In this document: one piece after another, positions 6,954-16,854 of the stretch
How the letters are laid out: each line of letters begins with the position of its first letter
How positions within the stretch are numbered: position 1 is the stretch's first letter
From: an uncultured Ruminiclostridium sp.
GTDB lineage: Bacteria > Bacillota > Clostridia > Oscillospirales > Ruminococcaceae
Length of the DNA stretch: 64,000 nt
Assembly: GCA_910579265.1 (NCBI GenBank)
Contig: CAJTTE010000010.1
Coordinates: 30,984-94,983 of the forward strand
Direction: 5' to 3'
Notes under the pieces: model-generated
The model's database searches: none
The model's input: the letters and a program-made list of their open reading frames with translations, nothing else
What the model was told of the DNA's origin: nothing
Position numbers and translations under genes: made by a program

Positions 6954-9878
6954 ATGGCGGCTGAAACTGTAACGGCGAACAGAGGCTTCGGTGAAACGGT
7001 CAAAGAATACCTTGGTTATACGCGAAACGGAATAAAGCACTTTTTTAAGAAGGAGAACCAGATGTGGCTTTCATTCCTTCTTCCGGCGCTTATTCTTCTG
7101 GCGAGTTATTTCATATTCGGGGTATGGCCTTTGGGAAAGGAAAGCGTTCTTTCTCTTGACTTAAACGGTCAGTATGTTTATTATTACGATCATATGTATG
7201 ACGTGTTATATGGGGGCGAAAGCCTGTTTTATTCATGGAGCCGGAACCTTTCCGGAGAATGGATGGGCATTATTGGTTATTATCTCGGAAGTCCCTTTAA
7301 TTTTATTGTGTGGATGTTCCCGAGAACCGCGATACTTGAAGGCTTGCTCACCATGATGTGTGTTAAGGTGGGGGCAATCGGTCTGGCAATGTCGGTTTAT
7401 CTTTCGAGAGCGAAAAATCTTAAGAAGCTGACAGTTATAATTTTCAGTATATGCTACTCCCTTTGTGCGTACACGATCGTGCAGACAATGAACCCCATGT
7501 GGCTTGACGGGGTTATGATCCTTCCCATAATCTGTCTCGGAATAGAACGGTTTATTGACAAAGGAAGATTCCGTCTTCTGACACTTGCTTGGGTGTATGC
7601 TTTCGTTACTTGTTTTTATATAGGATTTATGCTTGGAATTTTTTCTGTGATCTACTATATGTTTTATATGGTTATTACAAAAAACTCCGATGCAAGGGAA
7701 CATTTCTTCAAAAAGACCGTAACGGTTTTCGGATTGGGTATTACGGCGGTAATGATATCCGCGTTTATGCTGATACCCGTTTATGAATCCCTTTCCTATG
7801 GGAAATTTGCTTTTTCTACTCCCGACTACAGCTTAAAGGAAAACTTTCCCTTTATCGAGCTTCTGGACAAGATACTTCCCAACAGCTATGATACCGTTCG
7901 CATGTCCGGGCTTCCCTTCCTTTACTGCGGAATGATAACCATACTTTTGCTGCCGGCCTATTTCCTTCACAAAAAGATAAGACGCAGCGAAAGAATAGGG
8001 TACGCGGCGGTAATGCTTTTGCTGGTCCTTTGCATGTATATACGTCCGGTCGATATGCTGTGGCACGGCGGACAGATGCCAAACTGGCTCCCCTACCGCT
8101 ATTCATTTATACTTTCCTTCCTCATGACGGTATGTGCGGCATCCGCCTTTGACCGTCTCAGGGAGATCAGCACTAAATGTATAGGCGTAACGGCAGCGGT
8201 GTGGTTCGGTATTATGGTTTATCAGGAGAATGTGGACAACTTTGTTTCCGATTTGAATAACGGCCGCGATACGCTTAATAATTTTTCAACCATACTTCCC
8301 GCAATGATAATACTGTTTACCATAGCGGCGGTCCTTGTACAGCTCAGAAAGCATTTCAATTTTGATCTGAGGCGCAATCGCACAAGAATATATTCGTTTA
8401 TAATGATAGGCATAATATGCTGCGAAGCCGGATATAACACCGTAGGCCAGATATACACCCAGGATACGGATATCACATACTCCAATCATGGAAGCTATAT
8501 GGAGGTAATTCCTCCCGTTCGTGACAAGGTAAATGAAATTAAAGCGGAGGATGACGGCTTCTACCGTATTGAAAAATTGTTTTTCCGTACCGTAAACGAC
8601 CCTCTGGCCGCCAATATGTACGGACTTTCACACAGTTCATCAACACTTAACGCCAAGCCTATCGAGCTTTTGAAGCGCCTGGGCTTTACTGCAAGAAGTC
8701 ATTATACCAGATACAGCGGCGCAACTCTCATTACCTCCAGTCTTTTCGGAGTAAAATATGAGTTATCCACCGTAAACAACGAAGTGTCGGATGTGAGAAG
8801 CGGCAGCGAAATAAAGGTAACGGAAAACGAGTACGCCCTCCCCATATGTTATCTGGGGAATAACAGGATCATCGAAACAGAGCTTACAAAGTATAATCCG
8901 TTTGCCGCACAGACAGAGTTTTTGAATTCGCTTATCGGAAAGGATTATGAATATTACACCAGAGTAACGGATATGGACTTTAAACCCATAAATGTGACTC
9001 AGGGATCGACTACGGATGATCACAGAAGCTTTAAGCCCATGGACAGCGGGTCTACTTCAAGTCTTACCTATACCTTTAATATGCCAAAGGCTGGCAAGCT
9101 GTATATGTATCTTCCTTCAACCTATGAGCGCACCGTAAACCTTACTGTAAACGGCGCCTCGAAGGGTAAGTATTTCGAAGGCGACAACAATTATATGAGA
9201 ATGCTCGGCGAGTTCAATCAGGGTCAGAAGGTGGAAGTAATACTTACACTTACCCGCGATAATCTGTATTTCCGCGAGGCGCAGTTCGCCGTGGCCGATG
9301 AAGCGGCAATGAGAACGGCTTTGAACGAGCTTAAAGAAATAAACAATGATACCGTATGCACAAAGCCAACTTCTACAAGCGTAAGAACCGAGGTAAACTG
9401 CGACGGTGATATGACTTATTTTACCACGATCCCCGTTGAAAAGGGCTGGAGCATTTATGTGGACGGAGTAAAAACCGAGCATATAGAAGTTCTCGAATCA
9501 TTGATTGCCGTTCCGCTAACTGCGGGAAAGCATACCGTTGAGATGAAATTTACCGCCGCGGGTTATCCCGCAGCCGTTATCATTTCCGTTGCGGGAATTA
9601 TAATCTTTGCGGGAGTGGTAATACTTTGGCTTAAAAAGACCTCAGACGATCGGAAGAAGCGCAAAGAACATCTCAAAAGGATATACAGCGGTGAGGCTTA
9701 CGCAGAGATAAAGGAACTTGAAAAATCCGATTTTGCGGAAAGAAAGTTATATCGTGAGGGTAAGATAAAAGACGAAACGGACGAGGACGAAAATGAGGAT
9801 GCGGAGGATTCCGAGGAATCCGAAGACAAAGACGGCGTATCGGAGAAAAAGGATGACGACTCCAAAGGAGATGATTGA
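6954..9878 (+). CDS. YfhO-family large membrane protein
   Basis: About 974 residues with some twelve or more membrane segments up to residue 500, a long extracytoplasmic beta-rich part (about 510-870), a final membrane helix near 880-900, and a cytoplasmic tail ending in a strongly acidic run of Asp/Glu/Ser. This is the layout of YfhO proteins, related to GT-C type glycosyltransferases. Bacillus YfhO acts in lipoteichoic acid glycosylation. The start is placed at ATG 6954 because AGGA lies eight bases before it; the ATG at 6945 overlaps the ribosome site. It probably uses the polyprenyl-linked sugar made by the upstream GT2. coaX follows after three bases. Confidence 0.82.
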   Translation: MAAETVTANRGFGETVKEYLGYTRNGIKHFFKKENQMWLSFLLPALILLASYFIFGVWPLGKESVLSLDLNGQYVYYYDHMYDVLYGGESLFYSWSRNLSGEWMGIIGYYLGSPFNFIVWMFPRTAILEGLLTMMCVKVGAIGLAMSVYLSRAKNLKKLTVIIFSICYSLCAYTIVQTMNPMWLDGVMILPIICLGIERFIDKGRFRLLTLAWVYAFVTCFYIGFMLGIFSVIYYMFYMVITKNSDAREHFFKKTVTVFGLGITAVMISAFMLIPVYESLSYGKFAFSTPDYSLKENFPFIELLDKILPNSYDTVRMSGLPFLYCGMITILLLPAYFLHKKIRRSERIGYAAVMLLLVLCMYIRPVDMLWHGGQMPNWLPYRYSFILSFLMTVCAASAFDRLREISTKCIGVTAAVWFGIMVYQENVDNFVSDLNNGRDTLNNFSTILPAMIILFTIAAVLVQLRKHFNFDLRRNRTRIYSFIMIGIICCEAGYNTVGQIYTQDTDITYSNHGSYMEVIPPVRDKVNEIKAEDDGFYRIEKLFFRTVNDPLAANMYGLSHSSSTLNAKPIELLKRLGFTARSHYTRYSGATLITSSLFGVKYELSTVNNEVSDVRSGSEIKVTENEYALPICYLGNNRIIETELTKYNPFAAQTEFLNSLIGKDYEYYTRVTDMDFKPINVTQGSTTDDHRSFKPMDSGSTSSLTYTFNMPKAGKLYMYLPSTYERTVNLTVNGASKGKYFEGDNNYMRMLGEFNQGQKVEVILTLTRDNLYFREAQFAVADEAAMRTALNELKEINNDTVCTKPTSTSVRTEVNCDGDMTYFTTIPVEKGWSIYVDGVKTEHIEVLESLIAVPLTAGKHTVEMKFTAAGYPAAVIISVAGIIIFAGVVILWLKKTSDDRKKRKEHLKRIYSGEAYAEIKELEKSDFAERKLYREGKIKDETDEDENEDAEDSEESEDKDGVSEKKDDDSKGDD

Positions 9879-9881
9879 TCA

Positions 9882-10688
9882 ATGATTCTGGCGGTAGATA
9901 TAGGTAATACCAATATTGTATTCGGAGTTTTTGACGGTGACCGAATATTATTTGAATCCCGCATGGATACAAACCGACATCGTATGGCGGATCAGTATGC
10001 GATAACGATCGCTCAGCTTTTTTCGCTTTACGGATTAAAAAAGGAGGACATTGACGGAGCAATAATCTCTTCCGTCGTTCCCCCGGTTTCCGATCAGCTT
10101 AAAATTTCGATCCAGCGTGTGTTCAATATAACTCCCGTTATGGTGGGTGCCGGAATAAAAACAGGATTAAACATACTGATCGATGATCCTTCTACCTTAG
10201 GAGCCGATCTTGCCTGCGGCGGTGCGGCTGCCAAGGAATTATATCCTCTTCCCTGCATAGTAATAGACCTGGGGACGGCAACCAAGGTGTATGCCGCGGA
10301 CAAAAACGGCGCTTTTATAGGAGGAATAATAGCCCCGGGAATAAAGATATCACTTGAGGCTCTTGCGGGACGTACTATGTCGCTTCCTATGATAAGCCTT
10401 GACGGAAATGCTCCCGTTATCGGAAAAAACACAGTGGATTGCATGCGTTCCGGAGTTCTGAACGGTCATGCGGGAATGCTGGACAGCTTTATAGATAAAT
10501 TTCAGGAGCAGATAGGAAAGGCTACCGTTGTCGCCACGGGCGGTTTCAGTACGATCATAAAAAACTATTGCAAAAATGATTTTATAGTGGATCAGCAATT
10601 GGTGCTCAAGGGACTCAGGATAATCTATGAAAAAAACAAGCATAAAACGGACAGAGATCCGGATTTCAAGGTAAAACCCAACAAATGA
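9882..10688 (+). CDS. coaX: Type III pantothenate kinase
   Basis: A 268-residue CoaX, the ATP-dependent, non-feedback-inhibited enzyme that phosphorylates pantothenate in the first step of coenzyme A synthesis. ASKHA-fold motifs are clear: DIGNTNIVFGVF at the N-terminus, TLGADLACGG, the VIDLGTATK phosphate loop and ATGGFS near the end. The ribosome site AAAGGAG lies inside the last codons of the upstream YfhO gene, so the two are co-transcribed and probably coupled. The ECF transporter gene 220 bases downstream may supply the pantothenate. Confidence 0.93.
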   Translation: MILAVDIGNTNIVFGVFDGDRILFESRMDTNRHRMADQYAITIAQLFSLYGLKKEDIDGAIISSVVPPVSDQLKISIQRVFNITPVMVGAGIKTGLNILIDDPSTLGADLACGGAAAKELYPLPCIVIDLGTATKVYAADKNGAFIGGIIAPGIKISLEALAGRTMSLPMISLDGNAPVIGKNTVDCMRSGVLNGHAGMLDSFIDKFQEQIGKATVVATGGFSTIIKNYCKNDFIVDQQLVLKGLRIIYEKNKHKTDRDPDFKVKPNK

Positions 10689-10788
10689 AAGATCAGTTGT
10701 TCTAACAGCGGCTTTTAAAGCTTGAATGGGCAAGGCTTCGGATCCGGAGACGGCTTTTACGTTCCCTCTAAAAAATTAAGTTACCGGC

Positions 10789-10908
10789 AAAACCGCACGG
10801 CTCCTTAGTTTTTATTGGCATTAAACGAGGGTAACAGCAATTTGCTGTAAATATAAACCCTGCGAGGCACCTCCTGACATATGGGGGCTTCAGCAAAGGA
10901 GGATTATT
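10789..10908 (+). promoter_or_regulatory. Structured 5' leader before the ECF transporter gene
   Basis: Several nested pairings are visible: ACAGCA with TGCTGT (10833-10848) enclosed by GGGT with ACCC, and CCTCC (10870-10874) that can pair either with GGGGG (10883-10887) or with the GGAGG ribosome site (about 10898-10902). The alternative pairing could switch translation on and off. It does not match the TPP, THF, preQ1, riboflavin or cobalamin consensus that I can recall. Candidate riboswitch or attenuator only. Confidence 0.4.
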
Positions 10909-11532
10909 ATGTCAACAAACGCATTAAACAAGAAACGCATATTGTTATTGGCCCAGCTTGCAATATTTACGGCTATCGAGGTGGTATTCTGTTTCACTCC
11001 GCTCGGGTCGCTTCCCATTACTCCGGGAATAGTTGCGACATTAGCGCATATTCCCGCATTGGTTGTAGCCTTTTCCTTAGGAAAATTTGCTGCGCTGTAC
11101 ATGGGAGGGGTAATGGGAGTATGTTCTTTTATCTGGTGGAACACGATAGGCATTGCTTATCCTACGGCTTTTGTATTCACCCCTCTTGCGCCTAACGGAA
11201 CATTTATGAGCGCGGTAATCTGTCTCGTACCGAGAATATTGTTCCCTTTTATTGCGGCAATCATTTATAACGCTTTAAAGAGCAAGGTAAAGACTGTACC
11301 CGCCGCAGCAATAGCTGCTGTTTTGGGCACTCTTATCCATTCCTGTATGGTTTTGGGGCTTATTTTTATATGCTTTTTCGGAAGCTCAGCTGTAGGAAAT
11401 GACTTTGTGGCTTTTGTCATTGCATGGGCGGGACTCAACGCTGTGGCTGAGATAATTGCCGCAGGCATTATCTGCGCGGCGCTGGTACTTCCTCTTAATA
11501 AGGTCAACAAGCTGGCTTCGGTAAGCAACTGA
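10909..11532 (+). CDS. ECF transporter substrate-binding (S) component, possibly for pantothenate
   Basis: A 207-residue protein with six membrane helices. It fits the ECF S-component family: an N-terminal LAQLAIFTAIEVVF helix, then ITPGIVATLAHIPALVVAFSLGKFAALYMG, the usual helix-3 region with a conserved small/aromatic pattern. S-components bind a vitamin and dock on a shared EcfA-EcfA'-EcfT module, which is not encoded here. Being just downstream of coaX suggests pantothenate, but this is inferred from context only. It has a strong GGAGG ribosome site seven bases upstream and a structured leader. Confidence 0.8.
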   Translation: MSTNALNKKRILLLAQLAIFTAIEVVFCFTPLGSLPITPGIVATLAHIPALVVAFSLGKFAALYMGGVMGVCSFIWWNTIGIAYPTAFVFTPLAPNGTFMSAVICLVPRILFPFIAAIIYNALKSKVKTVPAAAIAAVLGTLIHSCMVLGLIFICFFGSSAVGNDFVAFVIAWAGLNAVAEIIAAGIICAALVLPLNKVNKLASVSN

Positions 11533-11558
11533 AAATCATAAAAACATAAACATATAAT

Positions 11559-11589
11559 AAAGGCTGCCGCATTTGTCGGGCAGCCTTTA
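11559..11589 (+). terminator. Hairpin terminator after ECF gene
   Basis: AAGGCTGCC pairs with GGCAGCCTT around an 11-base loop, 26 bases past the stop codon. The U-tract is short. Confidence 0.65.
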
Positions 11590-11683
11590 GCTTGCCGAAA
11601 AAGTCTTTTTTTGGAGGAAGTTTAATCAAGCTTTCCCGGCTTATGACCTATATGGAAGCTAAGTTGCTTTATGAAATTTTATT

Positions 11684-11868
11684 AGTTCGTATTCGAAAAC
11701 AAAGCAAATATGTACAATTATGCTAAAGCGTGGTGTTCCCAAGGAAAACGCGGAGAAATAAGAGGACATCTCATAATTACTACTTTTTGTGATGATTACC
11801 GGCATTCCTTGACGCGGAAAAGAGTCCGCTGTAATCAGAAACAGTACAATTTAAGGCTTTTCATACAG
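11684..11868 (+). repeat. R2 element, copy b
   Basis: A full-length but diverged R2 copy: CGAAAACAAAGCAAAT at the left and a TTAAGGCTTTTCATACAG right end. The AAATCAG/AATTGTACAATT-type internal blocks and the CCGGCATTCCTTGACGCGG segment match other copies. Confidence 0.65.
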
Positions 11869-12310
11869 TTCTTAAGGCGCTCGAAAACTAAGCAGTTGTG
11901 TACGATTATGCTGAACGAGTTGCGATTTTAACGAAAAAGCGGAGAAACATGGTAATGCGTTGAGCATTTTCAACACACAAAACACCCGCAGCAAAAAAAT
12001 GTGTAAACGATTTTTTCAGGCATCCGCTGAATGATTGGCGGTTTTTAACGAAAAAATCGGAGAAGTATGAGGATGTTTTCGATCATCCAAAAGTGATATG
12101 CTTGCGTTTTTTTAAAAAAGCTTTTTCGGTCCGTATAAATCATGCATAATGAGACGGTCAAGATAATATCTAATCAAAAAAGCAGCTTTGTTTTTTGCTT
12201 TAAGTTTATTGAATCTCAGTTCATATAGGAATGTCAGACGATTTTCAATTTATTCCGAATGGAATCATACATATGTGATTTTCCCGGAAACTACCGCAAA
12301 TGCGACATCC
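11869..12310. repeat. Decayed R2-like remnants
   Basis: Fragments of the R2 pattern recur, such as CGAAAACTAAGCA, ACGAAAAAGCGGAGAAAC and again AAAAAATCGGAGAAGTATGAGG. They suggest one or two older copies broken by changes. No gene is visible. Confidence 0.4.
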
Positions 12311-12317
12311 TTTACTG

Positions 12318-12346
12318 TTGATTTTTTCACAAAAGAGTGGTACAAT
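12318..12346 (+). promoter_or_regulatory. Sigma-A type promoter of mfd, followed by a leader hairpin
   Basis: TTGATT, a 17-base spacer and TACAAT, about 155 bases before the mfd ATG. A palindrome at 12361-12394 (GGGCGTAA paired with TTACGCCC, extended by GCATAT) lies in the transcribed leader. Confidence 0.6.
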
Positions 12347-12500
12347 AAAAATAATGATAAATATGCAGGGCGTAAAAAAATTACGCCCATATGCTGTTGT
12401 CTGAAAACCTTATGATACTTGTGATATGTAAGTTTTTACGAAATTCGGTCATTAACCGCCTATGTTTTTTTCTCAATCATATTCCTGAAAGGACAGCCTT

Positions 12501-15500
12501 ATGGATTACTTTACCAACTTAGCTAAAAATCTTCCCGAATTTGTCCGCGCCGAAAAAGCAATGAAAAATTCTGTACGGCCTTCCCTTATAACCGGTCTGG
12601 CAGGTATTCATAAGGCACACCTGCTGTCAAGACTGGCGTACTGCGGTGAGGCTCCGGTGCTGGTTATCACAAAAACCGAGGCTGACGCGGCACGTCTTGT
12701 TTCTGATATCAACACTCTTAGCGGACGGGAAACGGCGATGCTTTTTCCCGCAAAGGATCTTATACTTGCGGAAACCGAAGCGGTTTCCGGAGAGTACACC
12801 CATAAAAGGATCGACGTGCTTTATAAGCTGTCTCAGGGAATATTGCCAATGGTTGTGTGCTCTCCCGATTCGGCGATGCAGCTCACGCTGTCTGAAGATA
12901 TGCTTATAAGCAGCTCTCTTATTATAAAAAAGGGTAAGGAGTATCAGCTTGGGGGTTTGGTGGAAAAGCTTATAAACGCAGGGTTTTCCCGTTTCGATGC
13001 GGTTGAAAGCCGGGGACAGCTGTCGGTTAGAGGCTCGATACTTGATATCTTTCCGGTCAACAGTGACAGGCCGGTACGCATTGAATTCTGGGGCGATGAA
13101 ATTGATCAAATGGCTTTTTTTGAAACGGATACGCAGCGTCGCACCGATGAGGTGGAGGAAATACACATTGCCCCGAATACTGAGCTTTTAATTAATAAAG
13201 ACGAGCTCATCAGCCGAATAGAAGCTCTTATTGCCAAACAAAAGGGGAAAAATTCGGAGAAAGCCGTTAAAAGACTGCGCAAGGATATAAACCGTCTCAG
13301 GGACGGGCTCAGTCTTAACGGAGATAAATACTTTCCCCTTTGCTGTGAGACGCCATCCAGTATTTTCGATTTTGTTAAAACGGCGGTGGTATGTGAAAAC
13401 ACCGGATGTGCGGAGACGCTTCGCGCCGCAGCTTCTCAGCACGTTGAAGATATCAGGCTTTTGTTTGAAGAGGGTGCGCTTTGCAGAGGGCTTGACCGAT
13501 ATTGCCTTACAAAAGCCGAATACAGCGAAAAGCTGACATCCAAGCTTCGTTTGTATCTGGATAATTTTATAAGAGGCGGAGGATTTGAGCTGGACAGTAT
13601 TATTCCCGTACAGGCTAATTCTATTTCACTCTGGAGCGGTGAATACGGAATATTAAAGGAACAGCTTTCCGATTATACCGGTCAGGGCTATTGTATTTCG
13701 ATCTTTGCCGGGACGGAAAAGGGAGCAAGGGTCCTCGCCGACGATCTTCAAAAAGATGGATTCTGCGCGGAGTATTCCTTAAATCCCGGAAAACCTTCAA
13801 AAAACAGAATAACCGTGCTTTCCGGTATGCTTTCATCCGGATTCGACTATCCGGATGCAAAATATGTCTGTTTTTCCCATACTGCGGTCACAAGTATAAA
13901 GAAATCTGCACCTAAAAGAAAAAAGGCTGAAATAATAAATTCCCTTGATGAAATATCAGCCGGTGATGCGGTGGTTCATAACAGCTATGGTATAGGTATA
14001 TTTGAGGGCGTTGAAAATATAAAAGACGGAGGAATAAGTAAGGATTACATTAAAATAAAATATGCGGGAACGGATGTTCTGTATGTTCCCGTAACACAGC
14101 TTGATCTTATTTCGCGTTATATAGGAAGTGCAGATACGAGTACGGTAAAGCTTTCAAAGCTTCATACAGATCAATGGCAAAAGGCAAAAACCAAAGCAAA
14201 GGCGGCGGCAAAAGAAATGGCGGCGGAGCTTACGCAGCTATATGCTAAACGAATGAGAAGCAAAGGCTTTGCGTTTTCCCATGATGGCAGGGATCAGGAA
14301 GAGTTCGAAAACCGCTTTAATTATGTGGAAACCGATGATCAGCTCAGATGCGCCGCTGAGATAAAATCCGATATGGAGAGAGAAGCGCCGATGGACCGGC
14401 TGCTTTGCGGTGACGTGGGCTTCGGTAAAACGGAGGTTGCCCTTCGCGGAGCCTTTAAATGTGTAATGGACGGGAAACAGTGCGCCTTGTTATGTCCTAC
14501 CACCGTTCTCGCATGGCAGCATTATCAGACCGTACTCAGGCGAATGGAGGAATATCCGGTAAAAATAGCTTTGCTGTCCAGGTTTATTACTCCTAAGGAA
14601 CAGAAGCAGGTATTGGAAAACTTAAAAAAAGGCTTAGTAGATATTATTATAGGAACTCACCGTCTTGTGCAGAAGGATGTTGAATTTAAGGATCTGGGAT
14701 TGGTAATTATTGATGAGGAACAGAGGTTCGGAGTTGCACATAAGGAAAAATTCAAGGAAATGTTTTCAGGAGTCGATATCCTTACTTTATCCGCCACACC
14801 TATTCCCCGTACACTAAATATGGCTATGACCGGAATACGGGACATGAGTGTGATAGAGACTCCGCCTCAGGATCGTCAGCCTATAACCACATATGTAATG
14901 GAGCATGATTGGGGAATTGTTGCTTCAGCCATAAATAAGGAACTGAGAAGAAACGGACAGGTATACTATATCCATAATCGCGTGGAAAGTATAGTGAATT
15001 GTGCCGCCAGACTTCATGAGCTTGTACCCGAAGCAGCTATCGGTATCGCTCACGGAAAAATGGATGAAGATGAGCTGCTTGATGTATGGAGCAGACTTTT
15101 AAACGGCGAGATCAACCTGTTGGTGTGCACAACGCTGATAGAGACGGGGGTGGATGTGCCTAATTGTAATACGCTTATTATTGAAAGCGCGGAAAATATG
15201 GGACTGGCGCAGCTTCATCAGCTCAGAGGACGGGTTGGGCGCACTAATCGCCGAGCCTTTGCCTACTTTACTTTCAAGAAGGGTAAGGTGTTGTCTGAGG
15301 TAGCGACCAAGCGTCTTGAAGCAATAAGGGAATTTACGAAATTCGGCAGCGGATTCAGGATCGCAATGCGCGACCTTGAAATAAGAGGAGCAGGCTCTAT
15401 ATTGGGTTCAAGTCAGTCCGGACATCTTACGGCGGTTGGTTATGATATGTATTTAAAACTATTGGATGAAGCGGTAAAAGAAGGCGGCGGACAATCGACA

Positions 15501-15941
15501 GAAGCTTCAAATAACGATTGCCTAATAGATATAAAAATAAACGCATATATTCCCGAAAGCTATATTCCCAGTGCGGCGCAGCGAATAACCTGCTACCGTA
15601 AAATAGCTTCGATCAAGAACGAACAGGATTCCTTAGAAGTTACGGATGAACTTATCGACCGGTACGGAGACGTTCCTAAATCCGTATACGGCCTTATTCG
15701 TGTGGCTCTTTTAAGAAGCATCGCCGAAAAAACGGGAATAGAAGAAATCGTGCAAAGCGGAAGCAGCCTTTTGTTTTATACACAAAAGCCGAGGCTTGAA
15801 GCAATAGGCAGATGCTCGGAAAAAATGAAGGATCGGGTAAGTCTTAATCTTATGGGAAGAGTAAATATTAAGGTGTCAATAAATAAGGATGAGGACCCTC
15901 TGGAATGTATGAGATCATTTTTGGAGGGGTATTCCGATTAA
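12501..15941 (+). CDS. mfd: Transcription-repair coupling factor Mfd
   Basis: A 1146-residue protein of usual Mfd length. Mfd is an ATP-driven DNA translocase that pushes stalled RNA polymerase off lesions and recruits UvrA. Domains in order: a UvrB-like N-terminal module (about 1-350), the CarD-like RNA-polymerase-interacting domain (GDAVVHNSYGIGIFEGVEN, about 490-560), the helicase core with Walker A GDVGFGKTE (about 636) and DEEQRFG (about 737), a RecG-like second lobe ending RGRVGRTNR, and the C-terminal TRCF domain. Clear AAAGGA ribosome site. It is alone, with its own promoter upstream and repeat elements downstream. Confidence 0.97.
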   Translation: MDYFTNLAKNLPEFVRAEKAMKNSVRPSLITGLAGIHKAHLLSRLAYCGEAPVLVITKTEADAARLVSDINTLSGRETAMLFPAKDLILAETEAVSGEYTHKRIDVLYKLSQGILPMVVCSPDSAMQLTLSEDMLISSSLIIKKGKEYQLGGLVEKLINAGFSRFDAVESRGQLSVRGSILDIFPVNSDRPVRIEFWGDEIDQMAFFETDTQRRTDEVEEIHIAPNTELLINKDELISRIEALIAKQKGKNSEKAVKRLRKDINRLRDGLSLNGDKYFPLCCETPSSIFDFVKTAVVCENTGCAETLRAAASQHVEDIRLLFEEGALCRGLDRYCLTKAEYSEKLTSKLRLYLDNFIRGGGFELDSIIPVQANSISLWSGEYGILKEQLSDYTGQGYCISIFAGTEKGARVLADDLQKDGFCAEYSLNPGKPSKNRITVLSGMLSSGFDYPDAKYVCFSHTAVTSIKKSAPKRKKAEIINSLDEISAGDAVVHNSYGIGIFEGVENIKDGGISKDYIKIKYAGTDVLYVPVTQLDLISRYIGSADTSTVKLSKLHTDQWQKAKTKAKAAAKEMAAELTQLYAKRMRSKGFAFSHDGRDQEEFENRFNYVETDDQLRCAAEIKSDMEREAPMDRLLCGDVGFGKTEVALRGAFKCVMDGKQCALLCPTTVLAWQHYQTVLRRMEEYPVKIALLSRFITPKEQKQVLENLKKGLVDIIIGTHRLVQKDVEFKDLGLVIIDEEQRFGVAHKEKFKEMFSGVDILTLSATPIPRTLNMAMTGIRDMSVIETPPQDRQPITTYVMEHDWGIVASAINKELRRNGQVYYIHNRVESIVNCAARLHELVPEAAIGIAHGKMDEDELLDVWSRLLNGEINLLVCTTLIETGVDVPNCNTLIIESAENMGLAQLHQLRGRVGRTNRRAFAYFTFKKGKVLSEVATKRLEAIREFTKFGSGFRIAMRDLEIRGAGSILGSSQSGHLTAVGYDMYLKLLDEAVKEGGGQSTEASNNDCLIDIKINAYIPESYIPSAAQRITCYRKIASIKNEQDSLEVTDELIDRYGDVPKSVYGLIRVALLRSIAEKTGIEEIVQSGSSLLFYTQKPRLEAIGRCSEKMKDRVSLNLMGRVNIKVSINKDEDPLECMRSFLEGYSD

Positions 15942-15970
15942 GGTTTCCGGTAGGCTCAGGACTTTTGTCA

Positions 15971-16065
15971 ATACCAATCTCATTTTAAACTGGCCTAATA
16001 CCCGCAGGTTAAAATGGGATCGTGGCGAAACACTGATCCCACGGTTTTAAAAGGGGTTAGCGTAT
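15971..16065 (+). repeat. R4 95-bp element, copy 1 (intact)
   Basis: A 95-bp palindromic element with the landmarks TTTTAAACTGGCCTAATACC, GGTTAAAATGGGATCG and ACTGATCCCAC. It matches the two halves of the copy at 47514-47768 and so shows what that site looked like before R3 inserted. Confidence 0.75.
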
Positions 16066-16245
16066 ATCCCAAGATCCGAAAATTGTACAATTTTTCTAAC
16101 TGCGGATGCTGTCCGCATCAAGGAATGCCGATATTTATCACAAAGGGATAACTATGAAATACCCTCGTATTTATCCGGCTTTTCACTTAAAATCCACATG
16201 CTTTTAACGCAATTGTACAATTTTTCTTTGTTTTCTGATACGCCC
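16066..16245 (-). repeat. R2 element, copy c
   Basis: It carries TCCGAAAATTGTACAATTTTTC at the left (first 20 bases quoted elsewhere as the R2 terminus), GCGGATGCTGTCCGCATCAA, the CACAAAGGGATAACTATGAA block and the TTTGTTTTCTGATACGCCC end. It abuts the R4 element. Confidence 0.7.
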
Positions 16246-16467
16246 TATTATAAAATAAAATGCACCGCTTAAGAGGCAGCTTTTTAAGATGGGCCTTGAT
16301 TATGTTGAAAATTTAAAGCCGGAATGGGCTTATTATTTAAAAAACGGAGGAGCTTTTTTGTATGCTGGAAAGACAATGAAACGGCTTTTTCCGTTTTTTC
16401 AGGTGAATGATACATAAAAATAAGGGCTAAGTACTTTTGCCGGTTAATATATCGGAACTGATATTAA

Positions 16468-16628
16468 AGCGTGTTTGGATAAAGCCCGACACACGTCTTT
16501 CCGGCAAAATTCACGGTGTATTCCGTTAAATTTTTTTGAAATACGAAGATATCCCTGCAAAAATTTGCTTCGTTTACGTCAAAATCATGCTCGGGAATAT
16601 CTATGTCGGTTTTATGTGAACACGCACT
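16468..16628 (+). repeat. R5 element, copy 1
   Basis: It starts AGCGTGTTTGGATAAAGC and ends TTTTATGTGAACACGCACT, forming imperfect terminal inverted repeats. The interior CGTGTATTCCGTTAAATTTTTTTG and GGGAATATCTATGTCGG blocks (parts only quoted) recur in the copies at 28049 and 46115. Confidence 0.75.
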
Positions 16629-16781
16629 AATACCCAACTGAAAACAGACAATCTTTGCGGTCTGATTTTCGCAATACTGCGTTGTCGTCTTTGTAAGGCG
16701 TCAGCCTTACGGCGTCCTCCGCCTTGTCTTGCAAAAATCATCCTAACAAATCTTTGTCTTTTTTCAATCAGGAATTAGTAT
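16626..16781 (+). repeat. R6 palindromic element (single copy)
   Basis: CTAATACCCAACTGAAAACA at the left and the reverse complement of CTAATTCCTGATTGAAAAAA at the right form imperfect terminal inverted repeats of about 25 bp around a G/C-rich core that is itself palindromic (GGCGTCAGCCTTACGGCGTC). It abuts R5 copy 1. Only one copy is in this window. Confidence 0.55.
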
Positions 16782-16819
16782 AATACGGCCGTCGGATTGT
16801 TTCCGGTTATTTTTCCCTC

Positions 16820-16847
16820 AAAAAAGCGCCTTCGTTTACGAAGGCGC
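16820..16847 (-). terminator. Rho-independent terminator of the fapA operon
   Basis: Read on the minus strand, GCGCCTTCG pairs with CGAAGGCGC around a four-base loop and is followed by six T. It starts eight bases past the fapA stop codon. Confidence 0.88.
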
Positions 16848-16854
16848 AAATTTA

